Positions 10,425 through 20,167 of a stretch of DNA of 64,000 bases are shown here, in pieces. Within the stretch, counting starts at the first letter, position 1; each line of letters starts with the position of its first letter. Both the position numbers and the translations under genes were made by a program. A model generated the notes under the pieces. It was not told the origin of the DNA. It saw only the letters and a list, made by a program, of their open reading frames with translations, and ran no database searches. Source of the DNA: Bradyrhizobium sp. SZCCT0231 (GTDB taxonomy: Bacteria > Pseudomonadota > Alphaproteobacteria > Rhizobiales > Xanthobacteraceae); contig NZ_JAFCKP010000005.1 in NCBI RefSeq assembly GCF_018130245.1, positions 1 through 64,000 on the forward strand, written 5' to 3'.

Positions 10425-11186
10425 TCAGTATCTCGCGATCGTGGGGCCACCCCAGCGATAGTTCACGCGGATGAGACCGATATCGACGTCCTGGCTGATG
10501 CGCTCGGTCTGGACGAAGGCGCCGCCCAAGCTGAAATCGACGTTACGATCACCCAGGAAGATGTGATTATATTCCAATCCCACCGACCAATTCGGGGCGA
10601 AGCCAAACTCAAGACCAGCGCCGACCGTTCCGCCCCAGCGTGTTTCGTTGGCCGAACCGAAGATGGTCCCCGCACCCACAAAACCTGGCGCAACCAGGAG
10701 GTCGTGTTTGTCGTCCACTACGGCGGCGCCGCCCTTTACGTAGAACAAGACGTTATTCCAAGCATAGCCAATCTGACCGGTAATCAAGCCGAAAGCATCG
10801 ATCCGCGTACGGTTCTGCTGACCTGGAGCGGTCGGGCTGATGTTGCTTCCGCTGAAATCAGCCCAGTTGCCTTGGCCTTCCACGCCGAACACCCAATTGG
10901 CCGACTGCCAGCGATAGCCGATCTGACCACCGACCGTGCCTCCCGATGCATCATGGCAGCCGTCGTCGATCAGGGTGCCGGTGACTGGCGTCACGAAGTC
11001 CCAGCAATTGCGGCTTGAGCCCCAGCCGCCGTTGATGCCGATGTAGAAGCCGCTCCAGTCGTAGATGGCAGCGACCGCCGGCGCCGGAGCCTTGGTGTAA
11101 GGACGCGCAGCGAGATCCGCCGCGCTTGCAGGAGCCGACAGGCCCAACGCAATTGCACCGATTGCACTAAACAGAATCTTATTCAT
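10425..11186 (-). CDS. Outer-membrane beta-barrel protein, Omp25/Omp31-like (paralogue 3)
   Basis: Started at ATG 11186 behind GGGGAG, the protein has 253 residues. A signal peptide ends APASAADLAARPYTKAP. Barrel motifs IYDWSGFYIGINGG, GGQIGYRWQSANWVFGVEGQG, VLFYVKGGAAV and WSVGLEYNHIFLG are present and the protein ends in an aromatic residue (IARY). It is much closer to paralogue 1 than to paralogue 2, sharing the SSRNCWD loop and a two-cysteine insert (NCWD ... GCHDASGG), so 1 and 3 look like the more recent pair. Its upstream region lacks the shared promoter block. Confidence 0.9.
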   Translation of the reverse strand: MNKILFSAIGAIALGLSAPASAADLAARPYTKAPAPAVAAIYDWSGFYIGINGGWGSSRNCWDFVTPVTGTLIDDGCHDASGGTVGGQIGYRWQSANWVFGVEGQGNWADFSGSNISPTAPGQQNRTRIDAFGLITGQIGYAWNNVLFYVKGGAAVVDDKHDLLVAPGFVGAGTIFGSANETRWGGTVGAGLEFGFAPNWSVGLEYNHIFLGDRNVDFSLGGAFVQTERISQDVDIGLIRVNYRWGGPTIARY

Positions 11187-11454
11187 TGCAGTCTCCCCAG
11201 TTTCGTCCGCTTCTCGAAGTCCCCGAAGCGGCTGATCAGGCGTGACGCCCATATGAACTAATTCCGAGGCAACCGTAGCCTAAGGAAAGGGCAGAGTCCG
11301 TCTCCGAAATGCCACACTCGGCGACCGATAGAAGTGCCCACAACTTGATGAATGTTAAGCGATTTTCGTCGTTCGCGGGAACCCGAAAAGGTTCCATCCG
11401 AGGGCTGCCTTTTCCACGGGCGTGCGGGCGAAGGTCTTGGCGCGTCGCCGCGAA

Positions 11455-11469
11455 GAACAAATCTGGAAC
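11455..11469. promoter_or_regulatory. LexA (SOS) box of ssb
   Basis: GAAC-AAATCTG-GAAC is an exact alphaproteobacterial LexA operator, with an extra A after each half-site (GAACA). It overlaps the proposed -35 of ssb, 155 bases upstream of the start codon. Confidence 0.82.
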
Positions 11470-11492
11470 AGAGCCGAGGGCGATGCTATATG
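11464..11492 (+). promoter_or_regulatory. Possible ssb promoter
   Basis: TGGAAC (11464-11469), 17 bases, then TATATG (11487-11492). The overlap with the LexA box supports this placement. The remainder of 11187-11624 holds no gene; a second palindrome GGAACC-N6-GGTTCC lies at 11378-11395. Confidence 0.42.
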
Positions 11493-11624
11493 TGGGGATA
11501 ACCTTGGGGGTGGCGGGCTGATCGGTGCCCGCAAGCGTATAGGGTCGCCTCGACAGGGCGCAGAGGAACGCGGGCAGCGGTTCGCCCTTTTGAAATTCAG
11601 TGGCATTCGGAGTGGAGAGCGGCG

Positions 11625-12119
11625 ATGGCGGGAAGCGTCAACAAGGTCATTCTGGTTGGAAATCTCGGCAAGGATCCTGAAATCCGCCGCACCCAGGACG
11701 GGCGGCCGATCGCGAATTTGAGCATCGCGACCTCGGAGACCTGGCGCGACAAGAACACTGGCGAACGCAAGGAGAAGACCGAGTGGCACCGCGTCGTGAT
11801 CTTCTCTGAGCCGCTTTGCAAGATCGTCGAACAGTATCTGAAGAAGGGCGCAAAGGTTTACATCGAAGGCGCGCTCCAGACCCGCAAGTACACCGACCAG
11901 AGCGGCGTCGAGAAGTATTCGACCGAGGTCGTGCTCCAGGGCTTCAACTCGACGCTGACCATGCTCGACGGCCGCGGTGGCGGCGGCGGAGGCGGCAGCT
12001 TCGGCGACGAGCCGGGCGGCGATTTCGGCTCGTCCGGTCCGGCCAGCAGCGCGCCGCGCCGTCCAGTCGCCGCAGGCGGTGGCCGCAACAACGACATGGA
12101 CGACGATATCCCGTTCTGA
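11625..12119 (+). CDS. ssb: Single-stranded DNA-binding protein
   Basis: The protein has 164 residues. The OB-fold (residues 4-112) starts [18 protein letters not shown] and has [25 protein letters not shown] glycine-rich disordered linker follows (residues 118-150) and the acidic tip is MDDDIPF, which binds partner proteins such as exonuclease I and RecO. SSB coats single-stranded DNA in replication, repair and recombination. The uvrA / ssb / gyrA neighbourhood is usual for alphaproteobacteria, though three outer-membrane genes separate uvrA from ssb here. Confidence 0.97.
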   Translation: MAGSVNKVILVGNLGKDPEIRRTQDGRPIANLSIATSETWRDKNTGERKEKTEWHRVVIFSEPLCKIVEQYLKKGAKVYIEGALQTRKYTDQSGVEKYSTEVVLQGFNSTLTMLDGRGGGGGGGSFGDEPGGDFGSSGPASSAPRRPVAAGGGRNNDMDDDIPF

Positions 12120-12205
12120 GCGGGCGGACAGCTTGACGAGAGCGCGCCGGCAAAGGCTTCGGTGGCGCTTCCGCGTTGGGTCAGCAAATCTTACTAATTG
12201 GCGAG

Positions 12206-12230
12206 GCGGGCTCGGATTTTCCGGGCCCGC
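12206..12230 (+). terminator. Possible ssb terminator
   Basis: GCGGGC and GCCCGC close an imperfect stem around a TTTT loop, followed by TTCACGTTTG. There is no clean T-run, so it is weak. The rest of 12120-12480 holds no gene; a possible gyrA -10 (TATATG) is at 12444-12449. Confidence 0.35.
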
Positions 12231-12480
12231 TTCACGTTTGGGGTGAGGTCCGTGTTGCGCCACGCGAAGTCGGCTGACGGGGCCGCTTCCCGCGTGATCC
12301 GGCCGTCGTTGCGGGCTATTCTGGAAGGGCCGATTCCGGGGCCGTCCAGGGCGCTGCTCCAGAGCCTTAAGTTATTGGAAAAATAAGCAGAAAAAGCGCT
12401 TTCCGAGGGCGCTGCAAGGGTGGTTATCCGACCCCGGATGCGCTATATGATTCCCAGATAAAACCTCACCGGATTTCCCT

Positions 12481-15213
12481 TTGGCTGACGACGACAACAA
12501 GCCCGGCGACCAGCCGGCGCAACCCTCGGACATTCGCCCCGTTTCGATCTACGAGGAGATGAAGAAGTCCTATCTCGATTACGCCATGAGCGTGATCGTG
12601 TCGCGCGCGCTGCCCGATGCGCGCGACGGGTTGAAGCCGGTGCATCGCCGCATCCTGTTCTCGATGAACGAGGAAGGCTACACGCCGGACAAGAAGCACA
12701 AGAAGTCGGCCGGTATCGTCGGCGACGTCATGGGCCAATACCATCCCCATGGCGACCAGGCGATCTACGACGCGCTGGTGCGCATGGCGCAGCCTTTCTC
12801 GATGCGCGAATTGCTGGTGGACGGGCAGGGCAATTTCGGCTCGGTCGACGGCGATCCGCCGGCGGCGATGCGCTACACCGAGTCGCGCCTGACCAAGATC
12901 GCGCTCAAATTGCTCGACGACATCGACAATGAGACGGTCGACTTCCAGGACAACTATGACGGCTCGACCAAGGAGCCGGTGGTTCTGCCGGCGCGGTTCC
13001 CCAACCTGCTGGTCAATGGCGCCGGCGGCATCGCGGTCGGCATGGCCACCAACATTCCACCGCACAATCTCGGCGAAGTCATCGACGCCTGCCTGGCGCT
13101 GGTCGACAACCCGTCGCTGACCATCGACGAGCTCAACAACATCATCCCCGGCCCGGATTTCCCGACCGGCGGCATCATTCTCGGACGCCAGGGCATCCGC
13201 AGCGCCTACCATCTTGGCCGCGGCTCCATCGTGATGCGCGGCAAGGTCACCTTCGAGACGATCCGGAAAGAGCGCGAGGCGATCGTCATCACCGAGATCC
13301 CGTATCAGGTGAACAAGGCGACGATGGTCGAGCGCATCGCCGAGCTCTACAAGGAGAAGAAGATCGAGGGCATCTCCGATCTGCGCGACGAATCCGACCG
13401 CGACGGCTACCGCGTCGTCGTCGAGCTCAAGCGCGATGCCGTGCCCGACGTGGTGCTGAACCAGCTCTACAAGTTTACCCCGCTCCAGACCAGCTTCGGC
13501 GTCAATGCCGTCGCGCTCGATAGCGGCCGTCCGCAGACGATGAACCTGAAGGACATGCTGACGATCTTCGTCGGCTTCCGCGAGCAGGTCGTCACCCGCC
13601 GCACCAAGTACAAGTTGCGCAAGGCGCGCGAGCGCGCGCATGAGCAGGTCGGCCTCGCTATCGCGGTCGCCAATATCGACGAGATCATCAAGGTGATCCG
13701 GACCTCGCCGACACCCGCCGCCGCGCGCGACACCCTGATGACGCGCGACTGGCCGGCCCGTGATGTCGAGGACATCATCACGCTGATCGACGATCCCCGC
13801 CATCGTATCAACGAGGACGGCACCATCCGCCTGTCGCTGGATCAGGCGAAGGCCATCCTGGAACTGCGCCTGGCGCGGCTCACTGCGCTTGGCCGCGACG
13901 AGATCGGCGACGAGCTCGCAAAGCTCGCCGGCGAAATCGGCGAGTATCTCGAGATCCTGCACTCGCGTGCGCGTATCCTCGACATCATCAAGACCGAGCT
14001 TGCCGAGGTGAAGGCGGAGTTCGCTACGCCCCGCCGCACCGTGATCATGGAGCAGGAGGGCGAGGTCGAGGACGAGGACCTGATCCAACGCGAGGACATG
14101 GTCGTCACCGTCTCGCACGCCGGCTACGTCAAGCGCGTGCCGCTGTCGGCCTACCGGGCGCAGCGCCGCGGCGGCAAGGGCCGCTCCGGTATGCAGACCC
14201 GCGACGAGGATTTCGTCAGCCGCCTGTTCGTGGCCTCCACGCACACCCCGGTGCTGTTCTTCTCCTCGCGCGGCCAGGTCTACAAGGAAAAGGTCTGGCG
14301 GCTGCCGATGGCCGCGCCGAACGCGCGCGGCAAGGCCATGATCAACATCCTGCCGCTGGAGCAGGGCGAGCGCATCACCACCATCATGCCGCTGCCGGAG
14401 GATGAATCGACCTGGGCCCAGCTCGACGTGATGTTCGCCACCACAGGCGGCAACGTCCGCCGCAACAAGCTGTCCGACTTCGTCGACGTCCGCCGCTCCG
14501 GCATCATCGCGATGAAGCTCGATGACAACGAGGCGATCGTCGACGTGCAGATCTGCACCGAGCGCGACGACGTGCTGCTGACTGCTGCCGGCGGCCAGTG
14601 CATCCGCTTCCCCGTCACCGACGTGCGCGTGTTCACCGGGCGCACCTCGATGGGCGTGCGCGGCATCGCGCTCGGTGAAGGCGACAAGGTGATTTCGCTG
14701 GCGATCCTGCGCCACGTCGAGACCACCTCGGACGAGCGTTCGGCCTATTTGAAGATGCGCCGCGCGGTTGCGGGCGAGGCCGCCACGGAAGAGGCGCCGG
14801 CGGATGCCGAGGCCGAGGAGAGCTCAGGCAGCTTCCAGCTCCCGCAGGAGCGCTATGTCGAGATGTCGGCGGCCGAGCAGGTCGTGCTGACCGTCTCCGT
14901 CAACGGCTACGGCAAGCGGACCTCGTCCTACGAGTACCGCACCACCGGCCGCGGCGGCAAAGGCATCGTCGCCATGAGCGTCAACAACCGCAACGGCAAC
15001 CTCGTGGCGTCCTTCCCCGTGGAAGAGGCCGACCAGATCATGCTGGTTACCGACAAGGGCCAGCTGATCCGCTGCCCGGTCGAAGGCATCCGCATCGCCG
15101 GCCGCTCGACGCAAGGCGTGATCGTGTTCGACACCGCCGAGGACGAGCACGTGGTGTCGGTGGAGCACATCACGGAAGAGGCCGAGAACGGGAACGGGGC
15201 GAACGGCGAGTAA
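12481..15213 (+). CDS. gyrA: DNA gyrase subunit A
   Basis: A TTG start at 12481 gives 910 residues beginning [10 protein letters not shown]; no ATG fits before residue 27. The catalytic tyrosine is Tyr132 in [10 protein letters not shown]. The quinolone-contact region reads [18 protein letters not shown], so the position of E. coli Ser83 is Gln93 while the acidic residue (Asp97) is kept. The C-terminal half forms the beta-pinwheel, with the GyrA box QRRGGKGR near residue 560 and a second such motif (TGRGGKGI) near residue 822. GyrA cuts and rejoins DNA in the A2B2 gyrase. Confidence 0.97.
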   Translation: MADDDNKPGDQPAQPSDIRPVSIYEEMKKSYLDYAMSVIVSRALPDARDGLKPVHRRILFSMNEEGYTPDKKHKKSAGIVGDVMGQYHPHGDQAIYDALVRMAQPFSMRELLVDGQGNFGSVDGDPPAAMRYTESRLTKIALKLLDDIDNETVDFQDNYDGSTKEPVVLPARFPNLLVNGAGGIAVGMATNIPPHNLGEVIDACLALVDNPSLTIDELNNIIPGPDFPTGGIILGRQGIRSAYHLGRGSIVMRGKVTFETIRKEREAIVITEIPYQVNKATMVERIAELYKEKKIEGISDLRDESDRDGYRVVVELKRDAVPDVVLNQLYKFTPLQTSFGVNAVALDSGRPQTMNLKDMLTIFVGFREQVVTRRTKYKLRKARERAHEQVGLAIAVANIDEIIKVIRTSPTPAAARDTLMTRDWPARDVEDIITLIDDPRHRINEDGTIRLSLDQAKAILELRLARLTALGRDEIGDELAKLAGEIGEYLEILHSRARILDIIKTELAEVKAEFATPRRTVIMEQEGEVEDEDLIQREDMVVTVSHAGYVKRVPLSAYRAQRRGGKGRSGMQTRDEDFVSRLFVASTHTPVLFFSSRGQVYKEKVWRLPMAAPNARGKAMINILPLEQGERITTIMPLPEDESTWAQLDVMFATTGGNVRRNKLSDFVDVRRSGIIAMKLDDNEAIVDVQICTERDDVLLTAAGGQCIRFPVTDVRVFTGRTSMGVRGIALGEGDKVISLAILRHVETTSDERSAYLKMRRAVAGEAATEEAPADAEAEESSGSFQLPQERYVEMSAAEQVVLTVSVNGYGKRTSSYEYRTTGRGGKGIVAMSVNNRNGNLVASFPVEEADQIMLVTDKGQLIRCPVEGIRIAGRSTQGVIVFDTAEDEHVVSVEHITEEAENGNGANGE

Positions 15214-15278
15214 CGTTCAGCCAGGTAGCCCGCTCGATCTACGAACCGCCTAGCTGACGCGAAATCGTCAGGCCCCGA

Positions 15279-15536
15279 CTACGGGGTGCGGTCGGCGGTC
15301 ACCAGGCGGGCCTCGCGGACATCGGCCTTGCTGCCGGCGCGGCGCAGGCAGGATGCCTCGAAGTTCGGCCAGGCCTGCTGCGAGCAGTCCTTTCCGGTGG
15401 TGCGGATATCGAGCCGGTCGCCCTTGGCCAGCGGCTGCGGCACGCTGGCTTCGACGGTCGGGGCAAAGCCGGGCAGGAGGGTGAGGGCTGCGGCGACACA
15501 CGCAGAGACCGCGATCGCTGAAATCGTCTTGATCAT
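15279..15536 (-). CDS. Small secreted protein of unknown function
   Basis: Started at ATG 15536, the protein has 85 residues. Residues 1-30 form a signal peptide (MIKTISAIAVSACVAAALTL onward), and the mature part has two cysteines (GKDCSQQAWP and EASCLRRAG) that could form a disulphide. The closing EARLVTADRT resembles small periplasmic proteins seen repeatedly in Bradyrhizobium. It is convergent with gyrA. No function can be assigned. Confidence 0.7.
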   Translation of the reverse strand: MIKTISAIAVSACVAAALTLLPGFAPTVEASVPQPLAKGDRLDIRTTGKDCSQQAWPNFEASCLRRAGSKADVREARLVTADRTP

Positions 15537-15806
15537 TGACTGTCCCCTGTGATGCGGCCGGCTACGCCCAGTGTGCGGCCCGTCATTCGTTGGCTGGATT
15601 GGTAACCATGGCCAGTTTCCGGACGTCTTCGCGGACGCTGGAAATGGTTTCGTTCGCGCTCCGTTTTGTTTCGTGGCTGTCCCGAGGACGAAACAAAGCG
15701 GCCGTTGCCGACCGGTCCGGCGAGACATTTCCGGGTCCTGGACAGGAAAACGGACAAGGAACCTGCCCGGCTTGCCGGGCCGGGCCGGGCGGGGTAGGAC
15801 GGAGCC

Positions 15807-16304
15807 ATGTCGCGCATTGCCTTCTACCCAGGTTCCTTCGACCCCATCACCAACGGCCATCTGGACGTGGTCCGGCACAGCGTCTCGCTGTGCGACAGGC
15901 TGGTGGTCGCGATCGGCGTGCACCCCGGCAAGAAGCCGCTGTTCTCCACCGAGGAGCGGCTGAAGATGCTCCATGACGTCTGCGGTCCGATCGCGGCCCA
16001 GGCCGGCTGCGTGCTCGAGGCGACGACGTTTGACGATCTGTCGGTGACCGCGGCGCGCAAGCACGGCGCGACCATCATGATCCGGGGCCTGCGCGACGGC
16101 ACCGATCTCGATTACGAGATGCAGCTCGCCGGCATGAACGAGGCCATGGCGCCCGAGGTGCATACGGTCTTCCTGCCGGCCTCTCCCATGGTCCGCCCGA
16201 TCACCGCCACTTTGGTGCGCCAGATCGCCGGCATGGGCGGGGATGTCTCGGCCTTTGTCCCGCCGCAGGTCGCGGCACAGCTCAAGGCCAAATTCCCCGG
16301 ATAG
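15807..16304 (+). CDS. coaD: Phosphopantetheine adenylyltransferase
   Basis: The protein has 165 residues, standard for CoaD. The nucleotidyltransferase motif [17 protein letters not shown] (residues 5-21) contains the (T/S)xxH-type ATP site, and [19 protein letters not shown] and [16 protein letters not shown] are further family motifs. It transfers AMP from ATP to 4'-phosphopantetheine, the penultimate step of coenzyme A synthesis. A GGAG ribosome site precedes the ATG. The following isomerase gene starts 37 bases downstream and may be co-transcribed. Confidence 0.96.
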   Translation: MSRIAFYPGSFDPITNGHLDVVRHSVSLCDRLVVAIGVHPGKKPLFSTEERLKMLHDVCGPIAAQAGCVLEATTFDDLSVTAARKHGATIMIRGLRDGTDLDYEMQLAGMNEAMAPEVHTVFLPASPMVRPITATLVRQIAGMGGDVSAFVPPQVAAQLKAKFPG

Positions 16305-16341
16305 CGGCCCGCTTCCTCTCTTAATCACGACCGGAGTTGTC

Positions 16342-16905
16342 ATGATCCGAATTCTCGCAGTTCTTGCCGCGCTTCTGTTCGCGGTGCCGGCGGTGGCGCA
16401 GCAATTGCCTGCAAACCTCGACAAGGCCAACGCCATCGTCATCGACAGCACCAAGGGCCGCATCGTCATCAAGCTCAGGACCGACATCGCGCCGCAGCAT
16501 GCCGAGCGCATCAAGCAGCTCGCACGTGAGGGCTTCTACAACAACGTGCCGTTCCACCGCGTGATGGACGGCTTCATGGCGCAGACGGGTGACGGCGAGA
16601 AATTCAACGGCACCGGCGGCTCGAAATATCCGAACCTGAAGCAGGAATTCTCCAAGGTGCATTTTGCCCGCGGCATCGTCGGCATGGCCCGGCGCGGCGA
16701 CAGCGTCGACAGCGCCAACTCGCAGTTCTTCATCATGTTCGCCGACGGCGGCAGCCTCGATGGCCAGTACACCGTGATCGGCGAGGTCGTGCAGGGCATG
16801 GACGTCGTCGACAAGCTGAAGAAGGCGCCTCCCGGCTCGCCCGGCGGGTCCGTCACCGATCCCGACAAGATGGTGAAGGTGCAGGTCGCATCCGACATCA
16901 AGTAG
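16342..16905 (+). CDS. Periplasmic cyclophilin-type peptidyl-prolyl isomerase
   Basis: Started at ATG 16342, the protein has 187 residues. A signal peptide (residues 1-19, ending VPAVAQ) precedes a cyclophilin domain with FYNNVPFHRVMDGFMAQTGD, the catalytic Arg in FHRV, and NSQFFIMFADGGSLDGQYTV. It should help fold exported proteins. It is the first of two cyclophilins separated by one small gene, and the three genes are closely packed on the same strand. Confidence 0.93.
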   Translation: MIRILAVLAALLFAVPAVAQQLPANLDKANAIVIDSTKGRIVIKLRTDIAPQHAERIKQLAREGFYNNVPFHRVMDGFMAQTGDGEKFNGTGGSKYPNLKQEFSKVHFARGIVGMARRGDSVDSANSQFFIMFADGGSLDGQYTVIGEVVQGMDVVDKLKKAPPGSPGGSVTDPDKMVKVQVASDIK

Positions 16906-16914
16906 GACAACGCG

Positions 16915-17340
16915 ATGGCGCGCTGCGGCAACAGGATTCTGCTCGCTGCCGCGGTGCTGCTGCTCGGTGTCTCCTGCGCGAAGGCCGAGGACGCACAGGT
17001 CAACACCATCCAGGACATCTTCCGGCACTTGCGTACCTGCTGGAGACCGCCGCCGCCCGCCAAGGCCCGCCCCCTCGACATCACCGTCGTCGTGAGCTTT
17101 AACCGGGCCGGAAACATTCTGGGCCATCCAAGGATTACCTATGAATCCGCGGAGGCCTCCGACAATGACCGGCTGCAATACCGGATCGCGGTGATGGAGG
17201 CGTTGCAACGCTGCACGCCGGTGCCATTTACCGATGCAATGGCCGGCGCCGCCGCGGGGCGTCCATTCGCGATCCAGTTCCGCAGCCGCAAAACGTCACC
17301 TGACAAGACTTCACCCCCAACGCAAGAGAGACGAGCATGA
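16915..17340 (+). CDS. Small secreted protein with a TolA/TonB C-terminal-like domain
   Basis: The protein has 141 residues. A signal peptide covers residues 1-24 (ending CAKAED). The rest has the layout of a TolA domain III or TonB-like C-terminus: a CW motif (HLRTCWRPPPPAKARP), a strand DITVVVSFNRAGNI, then a helix with a cysteine (VMEALQRCTPVPF) and a closing strand FAIQFRS. The two cysteines could pair as in TolA. Its stop overlaps the next ATG (ATGA at 17337), so translation is probably coupled to the cytoplasmic cyclophilin. The domain call is by pattern only. Confidence 0.68.
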   Translation: MARCGNRILLAAAVLLLGVSCAKAEDAQVNTIQDIFRHLRTCWRPPPPAKARPLDITVVVSFNRAGNILGHPRITYESAEASDNDRLQYRIAVMEALQRCTPVPFTDAMAGAAAGRPFAIQFRSRKTSPDKTSPPTQERRA

Positions 17341-17801
17341 GCGTCACCGAAAACACCTTGATCCTCGAAACCACGCAGGGCCCCGTCACCATCGAGATGC
17401 GCCCCGACCTCGCGCCCGGCCATGTCGCGCGCATCAAGGAATTGGTCCGCGAGGGCTTCTATGACGGCATCGTGTTCCACCGCGTGATCGAGGGCTTCAT
17501 GGCGCAGACCGGGTGCCCGCACGGCACCGGCACCGGCGGCTCCGGCAAGAAGCTGAAGGCCGAGTTCAACAAGGAGCCGCATGTGCGCGGCACCGCCTCG
17601 ATGGCGCGCGCCGCCAATCCCGATTCCGGCGACAGCCAGTTCTTCATCTGCTTCGACGACGCCCGCTTCCTCGACAACCAGTACACGGTCTGGGGCAAGG
17701 TCACCGAGGGCATGGAGAACGTCGACAAGATCAAGCGCGGCGAGCCCGTGATGAATCCGGACAAGATCGTCAAGGCGCGGATGGCCGCGGACAAGGAGTA
17801 G
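17337..17801 (+). CDS. Cytoplasmic cyclophilin-type peptidyl-prolyl isomerase
   Basis: The protein has 154 residues without a signal peptide. Cyclophilin motifs are FYDGIVFHRVIEGFMAQTG, GTASMARAANPDSGDSQFFICF and FLDNQYTVWGKVTEGM. It resembles PpiB. The ATG overlaps the previous stop codon. A palindromic repeat follows, then queA. Confidence 0.94.
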   Translation: MSVTENTLILETTQGPVTIEMRPDLAPGHVARIKELVREGFYDGIVFHRVIEGFMAQTGCPHGTGTGGSGKKLKAEFNKEPHVRGTASMARAANPDSGDSQFFICFDDARFLDNQYTVWGKVTEGMENVDKIKRGEPVMNPDKIVKARMAADKE

Positions 17802-17815
17802 GCGGTATTGCCGCT

Positions 17816-17929
17816 GTCATGCCCCGCGCAGGCGGGGCATCCAGTAATCACCAGGGGTGGTTACGACAAAGATCGTGAGTACTGGATCGCCCGCCCCAGT
17901 GCGCAAGTGCGCACAAGGCGGGCGATGAC
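17816..17929. repeat. Composite palindromic intergenic repeat (GTCATGCCC type)
   Basis: GTCATGCCCCGC...GGGGCAT is a hairpin at the left, ATCCAGTA (17839-17846) pairs with TACTGGAT (17880-17887), and CGCCCGCC pairs with GGCGGGCG before GATGAC at the right. The outer ends GTCAT and ATGAC are also inverse. A related unit lies at 60801-60919. Confidence 0.72.
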
Positions 17930-17940
17930 AAGCACCTATC

Positions 17941-19014
17941 ATGCGCACCGATTTCTTCGATTTCGACCTGCCCGCCGAGCGCATCGCACTGCGCCCGGCG
18001 AGCCCGCGCGACTCCGCGAAGATGCTTGTCATCGAGAACGGCGTGCTGCGCGACCAGGTCGTTTCCGACCTGCCGCATTGGCTGAAGCCCGGCGACCAGC
18101 TCGTCGTCAATGACACCAAGGTGATCGCGGCGCAGCTCAAGGGTCGCCGCATCGGCCGCGAGACCGAGCCGAAGATCGAGGCGACGCTGATCAAGCGTCT
18201 CGACGGCTCGCGTTGGCAGGCGCTGGTGAAGCCGGCGAAGAAGCTCGTTGCCGGCGACCGCATCCGCTTCGGCAATGAGGGCAAGGTCTGCCTGCTCGGC
18301 CACCTCGACGCCGAGGTCGAGGCCAAGGGGACGGAAGGTGAGGTGACGCTCTCGTTCTCGTTCCACGGCCCGGCGCTCGACCAGGCCATCGCCGATCTCG
18401 GCAGCCCGCCGCTGCCACCCTACATCGCCTCCAAGCGCACGCCCGACGATCAGGATTTTGCGGATTACCAGACCATGTTCGCGGCGAGGGAAGGTGCGGT
18501 CGCGGCTCCCACCGCAGGCCTGCATTTCACGCCCGCGCTGGAGCAGGCGCTGCACGCGCGCGGTGTCGGCATCGTCAGGGTGACGCTGCATGTCGGGGCA
18601 GGGACCTTCCTGCCGGTCAAGGTCGACGACACCGAGGGCCACAAGATGCATGCCGAGTGGGGCACCATCTCGGCCGAGGTCGCGGAGCGGCTCAACACCG
18701 CGCGGAAAAATGGCGGGCGGATCGTCGCGGTCGGCACCACGTCATTGCGTCTGCTCGAAAGCGCGGCGAGCGAGGATGGCATGATCAAGCCGTTCGCTGC
18801 CGAGACTTCGATCTTCATCACTCCCGGCTATCGCTTTCGCGCCGTCGATGTCCTGATGACGAATTTCCATTTGCCGAGGTCGACGCTGTTCATGCTGGTG
18901 TCGGCATTTTCCGGGCTGGAGACGATGAAGCAGGCCTATGCGCATGCGATCGCGAGCGGGTACCGGTTCTATTCGTATGGGGATGCGTGCTTGCTGTTTC
19001 GGGCGGTGCCGTAG
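17941..19014 (+). CDS. queA: S-adenosylmethionine:tRNA ribosyltransferase-isomerase
   Basis: The protein has 357 residues. QueA hallmarks are [20 protein letters not shown] at the start, [46 protein letters not shown] and [21 protein letters not shown]. It adds the epoxycyclopentanediol group to preQ1-modified tRNA, after Tgt inserts preQ1; tgt is 4.6 kb downstream on the same strand. The TAG stop is the first part of a dispersed repeat, so the very end of the protein (FRAVP) abuts repeat sequence. Confidence 0.96.
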   Translation: MRTDFFDFDLPAERIALRPASPRDSAKMLVIENGVLRDQVVSDLPHWLKPGDQLVVNDTKVIAAQLKGRRIGRETEPKIEATLIKRLDGSRWQALVKPAKKLVAGDRIRFGNEGKVCLLGHLDAEVEAKGTEGEVTLSFSFHGPALDQAIADLGSPPLPPYIASKRTPDDQDFADYQTMFAAREGAVAAPTAGLHFTPALEQALHARGVGIVRVTLHVGAGTFLPVKVDDTEGHKMHAEWGTISAEVAERLNTARKNGGRIVAVGTTSLRLLESAASEDGMIKPFAAETSIFITPGYRFRAVDVLMTNFHLPRSTLFMLVSAFSGLETMKQAYAHAIASGYRFYSYGDACLLFRAVP

Positions 19015-19097
19015 GGTGGGCAAAGGCGCATAGCGCCGTGCCCACCATCAAGTGCAGGGGATGTAATGGTGGGCACGCTTCGCTTTGCCCACCCTAC
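19011..19097. repeat. Nested palindromic repeat (GTAGGGTGGGC type)
   Basis: Outer arms GTAGGGTGGGCAAAG (19011-19025) and its exact inverse (19083-19097), inner arms GTGCCCACCAT (19038-19048) and ATGGTGGGCAC (19066-19076). It fills the gap between the convergent queA and asd genes, contributes the queA stop codon and could act as a two-way terminator. Confidence 0.8.
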
Positions 19098-19116
19098 GAT
19101 ACCGGTTGCTGCGATG

Positions 19117-20142
19117 TTACGCCATCACCCGCTGCGGCAACAGCTCCGCGATCTGCACCGCATTCAGCGCCGCGCCCTTGAGCAGCTGGTCCGCCGCCAC
19201 GAACATCGAGATCGAATGGCCGCTAGCGTCGCTGAGATCCTTGCGGATGCGGCCGACCAGCACGTCGTCCTGGCCCGAGGCGTCGATCGGCATCGGGAAG
19301 TAATTCTTGGCGCGGTCGTCGATCACCTTCACGCCGGGCGCCTGGGCCATGATGGCACGGACCTGGTCCTCGGTGATCGGCTTCTCGCATTCGAAGGTGA
19401 TGGCCTCGCAATGGGCGCGCAGCACCGGCACGCGCACGCAGGTGACGCCGATTGCGATGCTCTCGTCCTCGAAGATCTTGCGGGTTTCCTTGATGACCTT
19501 GGTCTCTTCGTCGTTGTAGCCGGTCTCGGGATCGACCGCGGTGTTGTGGTTGAAGAGGTTGAAGGCGTAGGGGTGCGGCATCACCTTGGGCGTATAGACC
19601 TGCCCGTTGAGGCTGGCGCGGGTGGATTCGACGAGCTCCTCCATCGCGGCGGCGCCGGCGCCGGAGGCCGCCTGATAGGTCGAGATGATCACGCGCTTGA
19701 TCCGGTTCTTCCGGTGGATCGGCCAGAGCGGCACCAGCGCGGTGATCGCGGCGCAGTTCGGGTTCGCAATGATGCCCTTGTGGTCGCGAATGCGGTTCGC
19801 GTTGATCTCGGGGATCACCAGCGGCACGGTCGGATCCATGCGGAAGGCGGAGGAGTTGTCGACCACGACGGCACCGGCCTTGACCGCGATCGGCGCATAC
19901 TTCTTGGAGATGCTGCCGCCGGCGGAGAACAGGGCGATGTCGACGCCCTCGAAGGACTGCTCGGTCAACTCCTCGATGACGACGTCCTTGCCGCGGAACG
20001 ACACCGTCTTGCCGGCCGAGCGGGCGCTCGCCAGCGCCTTGAGCTTACTGATGCGGAAACCACGCTTGTCCATGGTGGCGATGAATTCGGCGCCCACCGC
20101 ACCGGTGACGCCGACAATCGCGACGACGGGATCGTTACTCAC
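19117..20142 (-). CDS. asd: Aspartate-semialdehyde dehydrogenase
   Basis: I place the start at GTG 20142 because GGAGG lies five bases before it; the in-frame ATG at 20154 has no such site. This gives 341 residues. The NADP-binding motif is VGVTGAVGAEF, the catalytic cysteine is Cys130 in NPNCAAITALV, Gln157 is in STYQAASGAG and the general base is His244 in RAHCEAITF. The enzyme makes aspartate semialdehyde, the branch point to lysine, threonine and methionine. A threonine-rich leader and a terminator lie upstream, so expression is probably controlled by attenuation. Confidence 0.96.
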   Translation of the reverse strand: MSNDPVVAIVGVTGAVGAEFIATMDKRGFRISKLKALASARSAGKTVSFRGKDVVIEELTEQSFEGVDIALFSAGGSISKKYAPIAVKAGAVVVDNSSAFRMDPTVPLVIPEINANRIRDHKGIIANPNCAAITALVPLWPIHRKNRIKRVIISTYQAASGAGAAAMEELVESTRASLNGQVYTPKVMPHPYAFNLFNHNTAVDPETGYNDEETKVIKETRKIFEDESIAIGVTCVRVPVLRAHCEAITFECEKPITEDQVRAIMAQAPGVKVIDDRAKNYFPMPIDASGQDDVLVGRIRKDLSDASGHSISMFVAADQLLKGAALNAVQIAELLPQRVMA

Positions 20143-20167
20143 TTTGTCCTCCATTCCGTTTCAGTTG

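Noticed and set aside
11378-11395. GGAACC-N6-GGTTCC upstream of ssb, considered as an SOS box
   Set aside because: The alphaproteobacterial LexA box is a direct repeat with N7; this is an inverted repeat with another spacing. A true box lies at 11455.
12466-14715. A 749-codon open frame antisense to gyrA
   Set aside because: The plus strand is clearly gyrA with full motifs; the antisense frame has no family, no ribosome site and reflects high GC at third positions.
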